From assembly GCF_004795055.1 (NCBI RefSeq), contig NZ_SSBJ01000011.1, positions 1 through 64,000 on the forward strand: a DNA stretch of 64,000 bases, in the 5' to 3' direction. Under the pieces are notes generated by a model. The model made no database searches. It was not told the DNA's origin and saw nothing but the letters and a program-made list of their open reading frames with translations. The DNA comes from Streptomyces sp. A1136 (GTDB lineage Bacteria; Actinomycetota; Actinomycetes; Streptomycetales; Streptomycetaceae). The position numbers and the translations under genes were made by a program. Below are positions 40,167 through 49,008 of this stretch, piece after piece. The first letter of the stretch is position 1, and each line of letters opens with the position of its first letter.

Positions 40167-43100
40167 CTACGGCCTCGGCGGCAGCTTCGGGCGGCGCAGG
40201 TCCGGGACGTCCTCGTAGCCGGGCGGGACCGCCGCCGGGTCCTGTTCCAGCAGCTCCAGCGCCAGGTGGACGGCGTCGTCCAGCTGCGCGTACCGCCCCT
40301 CCGCCCAGTCGAGCGGAGTGCGCAGGACCGCCAGGTCCGGCTCCACGCCGTGGTTCTCCACGGACCAGCCGTACTCCGGGAACCAGGCCGCGTTCATCGG
40401 CACCGTGATGACCGTGCCGTCGCCCAGCGTGTGCCGGCCGGTCATCCCGACCACGCCGCCCCAGGTGCGCTGGCCGACGACGGGCCCCAGCCCCAGCAGT
40501 TTGATCGCCGCGGTGATCATGTCGCCGTCCGAGGAGGTCGCCTCGTCGGCCAGTGCCACGATCGGCCCCCGGGGCGCGTTGGAGGCGTAGGACACCGGTT
40601 GCGCGTTGCGGGTGAGGTCCCAGCCGAGGATCGAACGGGTCAGTTTCTCCACCACCAGCTCGCTGATGTGCCCGCCCGCGTTGCCGCGCACGTCCACGAT
40701 CAGCGCCGGACGCGACATCTCCATCCGCAGGTCGCGGTTGAACTGGGCCCAGCCCGAGCCGCCCATGTCGGGGATGTGGAGGTAGCCGCACATACCGCCG
40801 CTGAGCTCCCGCACCACCGCCCGCCGCTTGGAGACCCAGTCCTGGTAGCGCAAGGGCCGTTCGTCGATCAGCGGGACGACCGCCACCCGCCGGGAGGGGC
40901 CGCCCTCGGCCGGCTCGAAGGTCAACTCCACCGTGGTGCCGCCCGCCGCCGACAGCAGGGGGTAGGGGCCCGCCACCGGGTCGACCGCGCGGCCGTCGAC
41001 GTGGGTGAGGGCCGCGCCCTCGCGGATGCCCGTACCGGCGAGCGGGGAGCGGGCCTTGGAGTCCGAGGACTCGCCGGGCAGGATGCGCGAGACGGTCCAG
41101 GCGCCGTCGCGCGGGACGAGGTTCGCGCCGAGCAGGCCGATGGCCCGCTGGTAGTGCGGGGGGCCCTCGTTGCGGCGCGCGGGGGAGACGTAGGCGTGCG
41201 AGGTGCCGAGCTCGCCGAGCACCTCGCGCATCAGGTCGGCGAACTCGTCGGGGGAGGCGACCCGTTCGACCAGGGGGCGGTACTGGCGCAGCACCCCGTC
41301 CCAGTCGATGCCGCACATGTCCGGCTCCCAGAAGTAGGCGCGGATCAGCCGGCCCGCCTCCTCGAAGGCCTGGCGCCATTCGGCGGCCGGGTCGACCTCG
41401 TGCAGGATGCGCCGCAGGTCCAGGTAGACGGTGGAGTCGCTGTCGCCCGACTCGGTCGCCGGGACCGCGCGAAGGTCGCCGTCGTCGTTGACGACCAGCC
41501 GGGTGCCGTCCCCGCTGACCGCGAACCAGTCCAGTCCGGAGGCCAGTTCGGTCTTGCGCGCCTTGGTGATGTCGAAGTACTCCAGCGTCGGCTTGCCCGT
41601 CATGTCCGCCGGGTTGGCGAAGGTCTCGCCGAGCGCGCCCGAGATCGGCCAGCGCAGCCAGACCAGCCCGCCGCCGTGGACGGGGAAGAGGGCGGAGTAC
41701 TTCGACGCCGAGACCGGGAAGGGCGTCACCCGGCTCTCCAGCCCCTCGACCTCCACCGTCACCGCGCCGTCGCCCTCGCCGGACTCGCCCTCCACCGGGT
41801 CCAGTCCGCCGGCGGCGGGCCTGCCGTCGGGGGTGAACGCGAAGGGCGAGGGGGTGGCCGAGGAGAGTGGCACCAGATACGGGCGGCAGCCCAGCGGGAA
41901 GGAGAGGTCGCCGGTGTGCACGTCGTACACGGGGTCGAAGCCGCGCCAGGAGAGGAAGGCGAGGTAGCGGCCGTCCCGGGTGAAGACGGGGTTCTCGTCC
42001 TCGAAGCGGCCGTTGGTGACGTCGACGATCGTGTGGGGGCCCGGGCCGGAGATCCGCGCCATCTTGATCTGGCGCAGCGAACGCCCGATGCCGGGGTGCG
42101 ACCAGGTCAGCCAGCAGCCGTCGGGGGAGAACGCCAGGTCGTTGACGGGCCCGTTGTCGGACCGGACCAGTTCGGTGACCTCGCCGTCGGACTCCTCGGT
42201 GGCGTCGAGGAGGAGCAGCCGTCCGTCGTTGGAGGCGATGGCGAGCCGCTCGCCGTCCGGGTCGGACAGCAGTTCCAGGACGCGGCCGAGCTTCCCGGAG
42301 GCCAGCCGGCGCGGCCGGCGCGGCCCGGAGGCCCGGGGCAGGTAGGCGATCTCGACGGCGTCCTCGCCCTCGGCGTCGGTCACGTACGCGACCTGCCCGG
42401 CGCTGCCGAGCATCTCGGGCAGTCGCACGCGCACGCCCGGTGTGTCGGCGATGGTGCGGGCCGGGCCGTCGCGGTGGGTGAGCCAGTACAGGCTGCCCCG
42501 CACGACGACGGCGCTGGCCCGCCCGGTGGTGTCGACGGAGAGCGAGTCGACGTGGCTGGCGGCCGGGACCTGGTACGCGCGCCGGCCGGCGCGCGGGCCG
42601 CCGAGGCGGACGTCGAGCTTGCGCGGGGAGGCGTCGGCGGCCAGGGAGTCGACGAGCCAGAGGTCGCCCGCGCACTGGTAGACGACCCGGCTGCCGTCGC
42701 TGGAGGCGTGCCGGGCGTAGAACTCCTCGTGGTCGGTGTGGCGTCGCAGGTCGGTGCCGTCGGGCAGGCAGGAGTAGAGGTTGCCGATCCCCTCGTGGTC
42801 GGAGAGGAAGGCGATCCGGCCGTCCACGAACATGGGGGAGTCGAGGTGGCCCTCGATGTCCTCCAACAGGCGGGTGCCGTGCAGCCAGAGCCGACCGGTG
42901 GCGCCGCCCCGGTAGCGCTTCCAGGCGGCGGGCTCGTGCGGCGGCTTGCCGGTGAGCAGGAGGGTGCGCCGCTCGGGGGCGCCGTTCCCGTTCGGGACGT
43001 CCTGGACCGCGATGTCGGAGACCGGGCCCCAGGGGAGCCGGCCGCCGGGGCTGCCGTCGGTGGGCAGGCAGTAGGCCCAGGAGTAATAGGAGAAGGGCTG

Positions 43101-43457
43101 GCCGTGCGAGGAGACGGCCAGGATGTCGCTGCGGCCGTCCTTGTCCGGCGGGGTCCAGCCGCAGACACGGGTGTCGGTGGAGCCCCAGTAGCTCAGTCTG
43201 CGGGCGGGCCCGCCGTCCACGGGGGCGAGGTGGATCTCGGGGTCGAGGCTGCGCCAGGTGGTGAAGGCGATGTGGCGGCCGTCGGGGGAGAAGCGCGGGT
43301 GCCCGACCCGCGTCCGGTCCACGGTGATGCGCCAGGCCCGTCCGGCGTCCGCGCCGGGTGGGACGAGGGGCGCCACCCAGAGGTCGTCTTCGGTGGCGAA
43401 GCACAGGAGGTCGTCGTGCAGGTGCGGATATCGGAGGTACGCGCCGTCGTGACTCAC
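40167..43457 (-). CDS. Tricorn-like protease (S41 family)
   Basis: A 1096-residue cytoplasmic protease expected to degrade peptides produced by larger proteases. The N-terminal ~650 residues are beta-propeller repeats (RFSPDGRHIAF, AFSPDGCWLTW, VFTRDGRYLAF). A PDZ-like region and the S41 core follow. Catalytic candidates match tricorn: TSHAYV (His near 754), ATSSDGDM (nucleophile Ser near 975) and ENHGVEPD (Glu near 1032). The start is GTG 43457 without a clear ribosome-binding site. The TetR operators lie about 70-135 bases upstream, so that regulator may also affect this gene. Confidence 0.92.
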   Translation of the reverse strand: MSHDGAYLRYPHLHDDLLCFATEDDLWVAPLVPPGADAGRAWRITVDRTRVGHPRFSPDGRHIAFTTWRSLDPEIHLAPVDGGPARRLSYWGSTDTRVCGWTPPDKDGRSDILAVSSHGQPFSYYSWAYCLPTDGSPGGRLPWGPVSDIAVQDVPNGNGAPERRTLLLTGKPPHEPAAWKRYRGGATGRLWLHGTRLLEDIEGHLDSPMFVDGRIAFLSDHEGIGNLYSCLPDGTDLRRHTDHEEFYARHASSDGSRVVYQCAGDLWLVDSLAADASPRKLDVRLGGPRAGRRAYQVPAASHVDSLSVDTTGRASAVVVRGSLYWLTHRDGPARTIADTPGVRVRLPEMLGSAGQVAYVTDAEGEDAVEIAYLPRASGPRRPRRLASGKLGRVLELLSDPDGERLAIASNDGRLLLLDATEESDGEVTELVRSDNGPVNDLAFSPDGCWLTWSHPGIGRSLRQIKMARISGPGPHTIVDVTNGRFEDENPVFTRDGRYLAFLSWRGFDPVYDVHTGDLSFPLGCRPYLVPLSSATPSPFAFTPDGRPAAGGLDPVEGESGEGDGAVTVEVEGLESRVTPFPVSASKYSALFPVHGGGLVWLRWPISGALGETFANPADMTGKPTLEYFDITKARKTELASGLDWFAVSGDGTRLVVNDDGDLRAVPATESGDSDSTVYLDLRRILHEVDPAAEWRQAFEEAGRLIRAYFWEPDMCGIDWDGVLRQYRPLVERVASPDEFADLMREVLGELGTSHAYVSPARRNEGPPHYQRAIGLLGANLVPRDGAWTVSRILPGESSDSKARSPLAGTGIREGAALTHVDGRAVDPVAGPYPLLSAAGGTTVELTFEPAEGGPSRRVAVVPLIDERPLRYQDWVSKRRAVVRELSGGMCGYLHIPDMGGSGWAQFNRDLRMEMSRPALIVDVRGNAGGHISELVVEKLTRSILGWDLTRNAQPVSYASNAPRGPIVALADEATSSDGDMITAAIKLLGLGPVVGQRTWGGVVGMTGRHTLGDGTVITVPMNAAWFPEYGWSVENHGVEPDLAVLRTPLDWAEGRYAQLDDAVHLALELLEQDPAAVPPGYEDVPDLRRPKLPPRP

Positions 43458-43528
43458 CCCCCAATGCTTTCCGTGCGGAGGGGCCCTGGCAACTCGTACA
43501 GGTGATCCATGCCACGCCGCCGATCGAA

Positions 43529-43590
43529 ACGGAACGGTTTCGTTTCGATGGCGGCCCGGGTATGGTCTGAGGAGTACGAAACCGTTTCGT
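43529..43590 (+). promoter_or_regulatory. tetR promoter bracketed by two operators
   Basis: Site 2 (43576-43590) is ACGAAACCGTTTCGT, a perfect palindrome around one base. Site 1 (43529-43543) is ACGGAACGGTTTCGT, identical at 13 of 15 positions. A promoter fits exactly between them: TTTCGT (43538-43543), 17 bases, TATGGT (43561-43566). Site 1 covers the -35 and site 2 sits just after the expected start of transcription. Confidence 0.75.
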
Positions 43591-43609
43591 TCGGATGGGA
43601 GGCCCGGAG

Positions 43610-44200
43610 ATGATCGAAGAGGTCGCGTCGCGGCGCACCCGGATCAGCCCCGAACGGGAAGCCGAACTCCACGGGGCGGTCCTCGACCTCCTGCGCGAGG
43701 TCGGCTACGAGGCGCTGACCATGGACGCGGTCGCCGCCCGTACGAAGTCCAGCAAGGCGACCCTCTACCGCCAGTGGGGGAGCAAGCCGGAGCTGGTCGC
43801 GAAGGCCCTGCGGTGCACCCAGCCGGTCTCTCTCCGGGAGATCGACACCGGCAGCCTGCGCGGGGACTTCGCCCTCATGGTCGAGCACTCCGACGACGCG
43901 CAGATGGCCAAGGACACCGCCCTGATGCGGGGCCTGGCCCACGCCGTCCACGAGAGCCCGGAGCTCCACAAGGCGCTGCGGGACCTGTTGGTGGACCCCG
44001 AGATCAACGGCCTGCAGGTGATGCTGCGGCGCGCGGTGGACCGAGGGGAGATCGCACCGGACTGTCCGGCGCTCGATTTCGTACCGCACATGCTCATCGG
44101 GGCGTTCATCGCGCTCCCGCTGATCGAGGACCGCTCGGTGGACCGGGCCTTCCTCGGTTGCTTCATCGACGCCGTGGTGTTCCCCGCCCTCGGCGTCTGA
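43610..44200 (+). CDS. TetR-family transcriptional regulator
   Basis: A 196-residue repressor. The helix-turn-helix region is REVGYEALTMDAVAARTKSS, then KATLYRQWGSKPELVAKAL. The C-terminal ligand domain (TetR_C-type) is followed by a hydrophobic end (LIGAFIALPLIEDR). ATG 43610 has GGAGG seven bases upstream; ATG 43595 is less well placed. The two matching palindromes flanking its promoter strongly suggest autorepression. The MMPL exporter gene downstream is the likely target, with the divergent tricorn gene possibly affected. Confidence 0.9.
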   Translation: MIEEVASRRTRISPEREAELHGAVLDLLREVGYEALTMDAVAARTKSSKATLYRQWGSKPELVAKALRCTQPVSLREIDTGSLRGDFALMVEHSDDAQMAKDTALMRGLAHAVHESPELHKALRDLLVDPEINGLQVMLRRAVDRGEIAPDCPALDFVPHMLIGAFIALPLIEDRSVDRAFLGCFIDAVVFPALGV

Positions 44201-44207
44201 TCCCTCC

Positions 44208-44303
44208 CCCACCCTCCCCGGGGTGGGTCCGCTGCTCCTGACACGCCGCTCTCGTCGTCGGGCCGGCTCTCCATGCCCTCGGGGGGCGCCCCACGGCGCC
44301 CCC
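44208..44303 (+). terminator. Two hairpins between tetR and the MMPL gene
   Basis: CCCACCC / GGGTGGG (44208-44227, 6-base loop) follows the tetR stop. GGGGGCGCC / GGCGCCCCC (44282-44303, loop CCAC) lies 36 bases before the MMPL start. The first may end the tetR transcript or weaken read-through; the second may affect translation of the exporter. Confidence 0.5.
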
Positions 44304-44338
44304 ACCCACTCCACGACCCGAACGGGAGAACCACCGAC

Positions 44339-46528
44339 GTGGCCACCTTCCTCTACCGACTCGGCAGGGGCGCCTTCCGGCGCCGCCGCTTCGTCGCCCT
44401 CGTCTGGGTGGCACTGCTGTTCGCCGCCGGCTTCGGCGCGGCGTCGGCGTCCGCCCCCACCTCAGGCTCGTTCTCCATACCCGGCACGGAGGCCCAGAAG
44501 GCCTTCGACCTGCTGGAGCAGCGCTTCCCGGGCATGACCGCCAACGGCGCGACCGCCCGCATCGTCATCAAGGCGCCGGACGGCGCCAAGGTCACCGACC
44601 CGGCCCCCAAGGCCCAGGTCGAGAAGATCGTCTCCGGCCTGAAGGGCGGCGCCGGCGCCGACCAGATCGCCTCGGTGGACGACCCGTTCCAGTCCAAGGC
44701 GATCAGCAAGGACTCCCGTACCGCCTACATCAGCGCCAAGTACAAGGTCAGCGGCATGGAGCTGACCGACGCCACCCGCGACTCGCTCAAGGAGTCCGGC
44801 CACGCCGCCCAGGCCGCCGGGCTGACCGTCGAGATCGGTGGCGACGCGCTGATGACGGCGCCCGAGACCGGCTCCGGCGAGGTCATCGGCATCCTGATCG
44901 CGGCCGTCGTGCTGGTGGTCACCTTCGGCTCGCTGGTCGCGGCCGGGCTGCCACTGCTGACCGCGCTGATCGGCGTGGGCATCGGTGTCTCCTCCATCAC
45001 CGCACTCGCCAACGTGTTGGACCTCGGCTCCACCACCTCCACCCTCGCGATGATGATCGGCCTCGCCGTCGGCATCGACTACGCCCTCTTCATCGTCTCC
45101 CGCTACCGCGTGGAGCTCGCCGAGGGACGCGAGCGCGACGAGGCCGCGGGCCGGGCCGCCGGAACCGCCGGCTCCGCCGTGGTGTTCGCAGGTCTGACCG
45201 TGGTGATCGCCCTGGTGGGGCTGGCCGTCGTCAACATCCCGATGCTGACGAAGATGGGCTTCGCGGCCGCCGGCACCGTCGTCATCGCGGTGCTCGTCGC
45301 CCTGACCCTGGTCCCCGCCATCCTCGGCTTCGCGGGCAAGAAGGTCCTGCCGGCCGGCACCAAGAGCAGGCTGTTCGGCAAGGGCAAGCCGGCCGGCGCC
45401 GAGCCCAAGGCCAACGGCGGCACCCGCTGGGCCCGCTTCGTGCTGCGCCGCCCGGTCCTGGTGCTGCTGGCCGGTGTGATCGGCCTCGGCGCGATCGCGA
45501 TCCCGGCGGGCAAGCTGGAGATGGGCCTGCCGGACGACGGCGCCCAGCCGGTCTCCACCACCCAGCGCCGCGCCTACGACCTGCTGTCCGACGGCTTCGG
45601 CCCGGGCTTCAACGGCCCGCTGATGGTGGTCGTGGACGGCGACAAGGCGCTCGCTGACAAGACGGTCGACCGGATCAAGGGTCTGGACGGCGTGGCCGTG
45701 GTCACTCCGCCGATGCCCAACAAGGCGGGCGACGCGGCGATCATCAACGTGATCCCCAAGGACCGCCCGTCCTCCACCGAGACCGAGAAGCTGGTCCACA
45801 CCATCCGCGACGGCAGCGGGGACGACGTGCTCGTCACCGGCGCCACCGCGATGAACATCGACTTCTCGCAGAAGATGAACGACGCGCTGGTGCCCTACCT
45901 CGCGCTCGTCGTCGGTCTCGCCTTCCTGCTGCTGATGCTGGTGTTCCGCTCGATCCTCGTGCCGCTCAAGGCGGCCCTCGGGTTCCTGCTGTCGGTCGTC
46001 GCGGCCCTCGGTGCGGTCGTCGCGGTCTTCCAGTGGGGCTGGCTCGGTTCGCTCTTCGGGGTGGAGCAGACCGGTCCGATCATGTCGATGATGCCGATCT
46101 TCATGGTGGGCGTCGTCTTCGGCCTGGCGATGGACTACGAGGTCTTCCTGGTCACCCGGATGCGTGAGGCGTACGTGCACGGCGAGCGCCCGGGGCAGGC
46201 CGTCGTGACCGGCTTCCAGTACAGCGCGCGGGTGGTCGTGGCCGCCGCCGTCATCATGATCGCGGTGTTCTCGGGCTTCATCGGTGCCAGCGAGCAGATG
46301 GTGAAGATGATCGGCTTCGGTCTCGCCGTCGCGGTGTTCTTCGACGCCTTCGTGGTCCGCATGGCCATCGTCCCGGCGGTCTTGGCGCTGCTCGGGCACA
46401 AGGCCTGGTGGCTGCCGAAGTGGCTCGACCGGCTTCTGCCGAACGTCGACGTGGAGGGCGAGAGCCTGCGCAAGCACCTCGGGGAGTCCGGGGGTCCCGA
46501 GAAGGACCGGGAACTCGTCAACGCCTGA
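44339..46528 (+). CDS. MMPL/RND-family exporter
   Basis: A 729-residue inner-membrane transporter with the duplicated MMPL layout: one helix, an extracytoplasmic domain, then five to six helices, repeated. GLAVGIDYALFIVSRYRVEL and FGLAMDYEVFLVTRMREAYV are the two conserved helix-4 motifs with proton-relay Asp residues. Actinobacterial relatives export lipids, siderophores or drugs. GTG 44339 has GGGAGA nine bases upstream. Its position behind a TetR regulator suggests induction by a substrate. Confidence 0.9.
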   Translation: MATFLYRLGRGAFRRRRFVALVWVALLFAAGFGAASASAPTSGSFSIPGTEAQKAFDLLEQRFPGMTANGATARIVIKAPDGAKVTDPAPKAQVEKIVSGLKGGAGADQIASVDDPFQSKAISKDSRTAYISAKYKVSGMELTDATRDSLKESGHAAQAAGLTVEIGGDALMTAPETGSGEVIGILIAAVVLVVTFGSLVAAGLPLLTALIGVGIGVSSITALANVLDLGSTTSTLAMMIGLAVGIDYALFIVSRYRVELAEGRERDEAAGRAAGTAGSAVVFAGLTVVIALVGLAVVNIPMLTKMGFAAAGTVVIAVLVALTLVPAILGFAGKKVLPAGTKSRLFGKGKPAGAEPKANGGTRWARFVLRRPVLVLLAGVIGLGAIAIPAGKLEMGLPDDGAQPVSTTQRRAYDLLSDGFGPGFNGPLMVVVDGDKALADKTVDRIKGLDGVAVVTPPMPNKAGDAAIINVIPKDRPSSTETEKLVHTIRDGSGDDVLVTGATAMNIDFSQKMNDALVPYLALVVGLAFLLLMLVFRSILVPLKAALGFLLSVVAALGAVVAVFQWGWLGSLFGVEQTGPIMSMMPIFMVGVVFGLAMDYEVFLVTRMREAYVHGERPGQAVVTGFQYSARVVVAAAVIMIAVFSGFIGASEQMVKMIGFGLAVAVFFDAFVVRMAIVPAVLALLGHKAWWLPKWLDRLLPNVDVEGESLRKHLGESGGPEKDRELVNA

Positions 46529-46582
46529 CCCGGCTTTCCGCCACCCGGGTGAACGGCCGGCAGCCATGCGGGCCGACAGTGC

Positions 46583-46969
46583 CTAGCGCGCCGACGCGAA
46601 CGTACGGCGCAGGAAGCGGCGCAGCGCGGCGCTGTCGAACTGGACGACGGCCACGCCCTCGGGCGCGTGGAACTCGACGATGACCTGCACCCGACCGCAG
46701 GGCCAGATGCGTACGTCGCCGGTCCCGCTCGGGGACAGCAGCCCCGCCTCCAGCAGGGCTCGCGGGAAGACCCACTCGTTGTCCGTGCCTTCGGGGGAGA
46801 CCCCGGCGGGGAAGACGATCCGGACGGCGAGCGGCTCGTCGGGAGCGAAGCGCAGGGCGACCGGGACGGCGCGGTAGAGCGGATCGTCGGTGATGACGCG
46901 GGCACGGACCCGTTCCTCGACTGCGGTCGCGGTGACGGTCACGTGGGGATTCTCGGCGGTGGCTGACAT
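46583..46969 (-). CDS. SsgA-like (SALP) sporulation/cell-division protein
   Basis: A 128-residue protein of the SsgA/SsgB family, unique to morphologically complex actinobacteria, where members direct septum placement and spore-wall steps. ADEWVFPRALL-type sequence (DNEWVFPRALLEAGL), GTGDVRIWPCGR and VVQFDSAALRRFLRRT match the family core. It differs from SsgB at both ends, so it is a paralogue. ATG 46969 has GGAGGAG eight bases upstream. It lies alone, convergent with the MMPL gene. Confidence 0.88.
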   Translation of the reverse strand: MSATAENPHVTVTATAVEERVRARVITDDPLYRAVPVALRFAPDEPLAVRIVFPAGVSPEGTDNEWVFPRALLEAGLLSPSGTGDVRIWPCGRVQVIVEFHAPEGVAVVQFDSAALRRFLRRTFASAR

Positions 46970-47068
46970 CTCCACGACTCCTCCATATCGGGACATATGG
47001 GTCCGTATGCCACCCAGCCTCGCACATTCCCACGAAACCGCTCGCTCCTACTTGTGCGGTGAGCGCTC

Positions 47069-47099
47069 TTGCCAACGGTTTGCAACAAGGCACTATTCT
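47069..47099 (+). promoter_or_regulatory. Nur-like box and promoter of the metal importer operon
   Basis: TTGCCA-ACGGT-TTGCAA (47069-47085) matches the Nur box pattern TTGCAA-N5-TTGCAA at 11 of 12 defined positions. TATTCT (47094-47099) is a good -10, so the box would cover the -35 region and allow repression. No cobalamin riboswitch features (such as a B12 box) are seen in the leader. Confidence 0.6.
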
Positions 47100-47150
47100 T
47101 GAACGGTTAAAGAGTGTTGCGAGTCAACCGCAGGAAGCGGAGCGAAACCC

Positions 47151-48245
47151 ATGCACGTGCCCGACGGCTTCATCGATGCCCCCGTCTCCGTCGCCGCAGG
47201 TGTCGCGGCCGCCGGAGCGGTGGCGATCAGCCTCCGCGGCGCCCGCCGGGAGCTCGCCGGCCACTCGGGGTCGGCGGGCTCCGCCGCGGAGCGGGCCGCG
47301 CCGCTCGCCGGACTGGTGGCGGCCTTCATCTTCGCGGTGCAGATGCTGAACTTCCCCGTCGCCGCCGGCACCAGCGGACACCTCCTCGGCGGCGCACTCG
47401 CCGCGATCCTCGTCGGCCCCTACACCGGCGTGCTGTGCGTGTCCGTGGTGCTGCTCATGCAGGGCGTGCTGTTCGCGGACGGCGGCCTGACCGCACTCGG
47501 CGTCAACATCATGAACATGGCCGTCGTCACCGTCGTCGTCGCCTACGCGGTGTTCCGCGTCCTGGTGAGGGTCCTGCCCAGGACGCGGCGCTCGGTCACC
47601 GTCGCGGCGTTCACCGGCGCCCTGCTGTCCGTGCCCGGCGCCGCCGTCATGTTCACCCTCCTGTACGCCCTCGGCGGCACCACCGACGTACCGCTCGCCA
47701 AGGTCTTCACCGCCATGGTCGGCGTGCACGTCCTGATCGGCGTCGGCGAGGCCGCCATCACGGCCGCGACGGTGGGCGCGGTGCTCGCCGTACGCCCCGA
47801 CCTGGTCTACGGCGCGCGCGGCCTGAGCACCCCGCTCAAGCTGCGCGTCGGCGGCGAACTGGTCGACGCCCCCGCCGCCGCGACGCCCGCCGCCGGACGC
47901 CGCTCCACCAAGCCCGTGTGGATCACCGGCCTGGTCACCGCCCTCGTCCTCGCCGGCTTCGTCTCCTACTACGCCTCCGCCAGCCCGGACGGCCTGGAGA
48001 AGGTCGCCGCCGACAAGGGCATCGACCGCAAGGTGGAGCGGCACGCCGCCGCGAACTCCCCACTGGCCGACTACAGCGTCAAGGACGTCACCGACACCCG
48101 ACTCTCCGGCGGTCTCGCGGGCGTCATCGGGGTCGGCGCGACCGTCGTCGTCGGCACCGGGATCTTCTGGACCGTGCGCCGCCGGCGCGCCGAGGACCTG
48201 ACGGCCACCTCCACCACCGCCCCGACCGGCCCCGCGGCGAACTGA
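47151..48245 (+). CDS. CbiMN/NikMN-type substrate-binding membrane protein of an ECF metal importer
   Basis: A 364-residue fusion of CbiM and CbiN. It begins MHVPDGF; the N-terminal Met and His2 ligate Ni or Co in this family. MLNFPVAAGTSGHLLGGALA and GGLTALGVNIMNM are further CbiM motifs. After about residue 245 comes a CbiN-like part: one helix, the exported loop (SPDGLEKVAADKG, then SPLADYSVKD) and a second helix. GGAAGCGGAG precedes the ATG. It is the first gene of MN-Q-O. The Nur-like box argues for nickel, but cobalt cannot be excluded. Confidence 0.9.
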   Translation: MHVPDGFIDAPVSVAAGVAAAGAVAISLRGARRELAGHSGSAGSAAERAAPLAGLVAAFIFAVQMLNFPVAAGTSGHLLGGALAAILVGPYTGVLCVSVVLLMQGVLFADGGLTALGVNIMNMAVVTVVVAYAVFRVLVRVLPRTRRSVTVAAFTGALLSVPGAAVMFTLLYALGGTTDVPLAKVFTAMVGVHVLIGVGEAAITAATVGAVLAVRPDLVYGARGLSTPLKLRVGGELVDAPAAATPAAGRRSTKPVWITGLVTALVLAGFVSYYASASPDGLEKVAADKGIDRKVERHAAANSPLADYSVKDVTDTRLSGGLAGVIGVGATVVVGTGIFWTVRRRRAEDLTATSTTAPTGPAAN

Positions 48246-48246
48246 C

Positions 48247-49008
48247 ATGGGCGCCGGACACAGCCACACGCTCTACCGGCACGGCCAATCGGCCGTGCAC
48301 GCGCTGCCGCCGCAGTGCAAGCTCGCCGCCGCCTTCGCCTTCGTGGTGGTCGTCGTCTCCACACCGCGCGAGGCCGTATGGGCGTTCGCGCTCTACGCCG
48401 CCCTCCTCGCCGCGGTCGCGGCGGCGGCCCGTGTCCCCGCCGGCTTCCTGCTGCGCCGGCTGCTGATCGAAGTGCCGTTCGTCGCCTTCGCGGTCCTCAT
48501 GCCCTTCGTGGCCCAGGGCGAGCGGGTCGAGGTGCTCGGCATGTCGCTGAGCGTCTCGGGCCTGTGGGGTGCCTGGAACGTACTCGCCAAGGGCACCCTC
48601 GGCGTGGCCGCCTCCGTACTGCTCGCGTCGACGACCGAACTGCGTGCCCTGTTGCTCGGCATGCAGCGGCTGAAACTGCCGCCGCTGCTGGTCCAGATCG
48701 CCACCTTCATGATCCGGTACGGCGACGTGATCACCGGTGAGCTGCGGCGGATGTCCATCGCCCGCCGCTCGCGCGGCTTCGAGGCGCGCGGCGTCCGGCA
48801 CTGGGGGGTGCTGGCGAAGACCGCCGGCTCGCTCTTCATCCGTTCCTACGAGCGCGGCGAGCGGGTCTACCTCGCGATGATCAGCCGTGGCTACACCGGC
48901 TCGATGCCGGTGATCGACGACATCACGGCCTCGCGCGCCCAGTGGGCGTACGCGGCCGTACTCCCGGTGACGGCGCTCGCCGTCTGTCTGATGGGATGGA
49001 CGCTGTGA
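48247..49008 (+). CDS. CbiQ-type transmembrane component of the metal ECF importer
   Basis: A 253-residue membrane protein with the CbiQ/EcfT layout of five to six helices. The coupling motifs that contact the ATPase are recognisable as ITGELRRMSIARRSRGF and FIRSYERGERVYLAMISRGY. LPPQCKLAAAFAFV marks the N-terminal helix. The gene starts one base after the cbiMN stop and its end overlaps cbiO. Confidence 0.93.
   Translation: MGAGHSHTLYRHGQSAVHALPPQCKLAAAFAFVVVVVSTPREAVWAFALYAALLAAVAAAARVPAGFLLRRLLIEVPFVAFAVLMPFVAQGERVEVLGMSLSVSGLWGAWNVLAKGTLGVAASVLLASTTELRALLLGMQRLKLPPLLVQIATFMIRYGDVITGELRRMSIARRSRGFEARGVRHWGVLAKTAGSLFIRSYERGERVYLAMISRGYTGSMPVIDDITASRAQWAYAAVLPVTALAVCLMGWTL

Noticed and set aside
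46970-47150. Possible cobalamin riboswitch before the CbiMN gene
   Set aside because: The leader is too short after the -10 and no B12 box or typical stems are seen; a Nur-like box explains regulation better.
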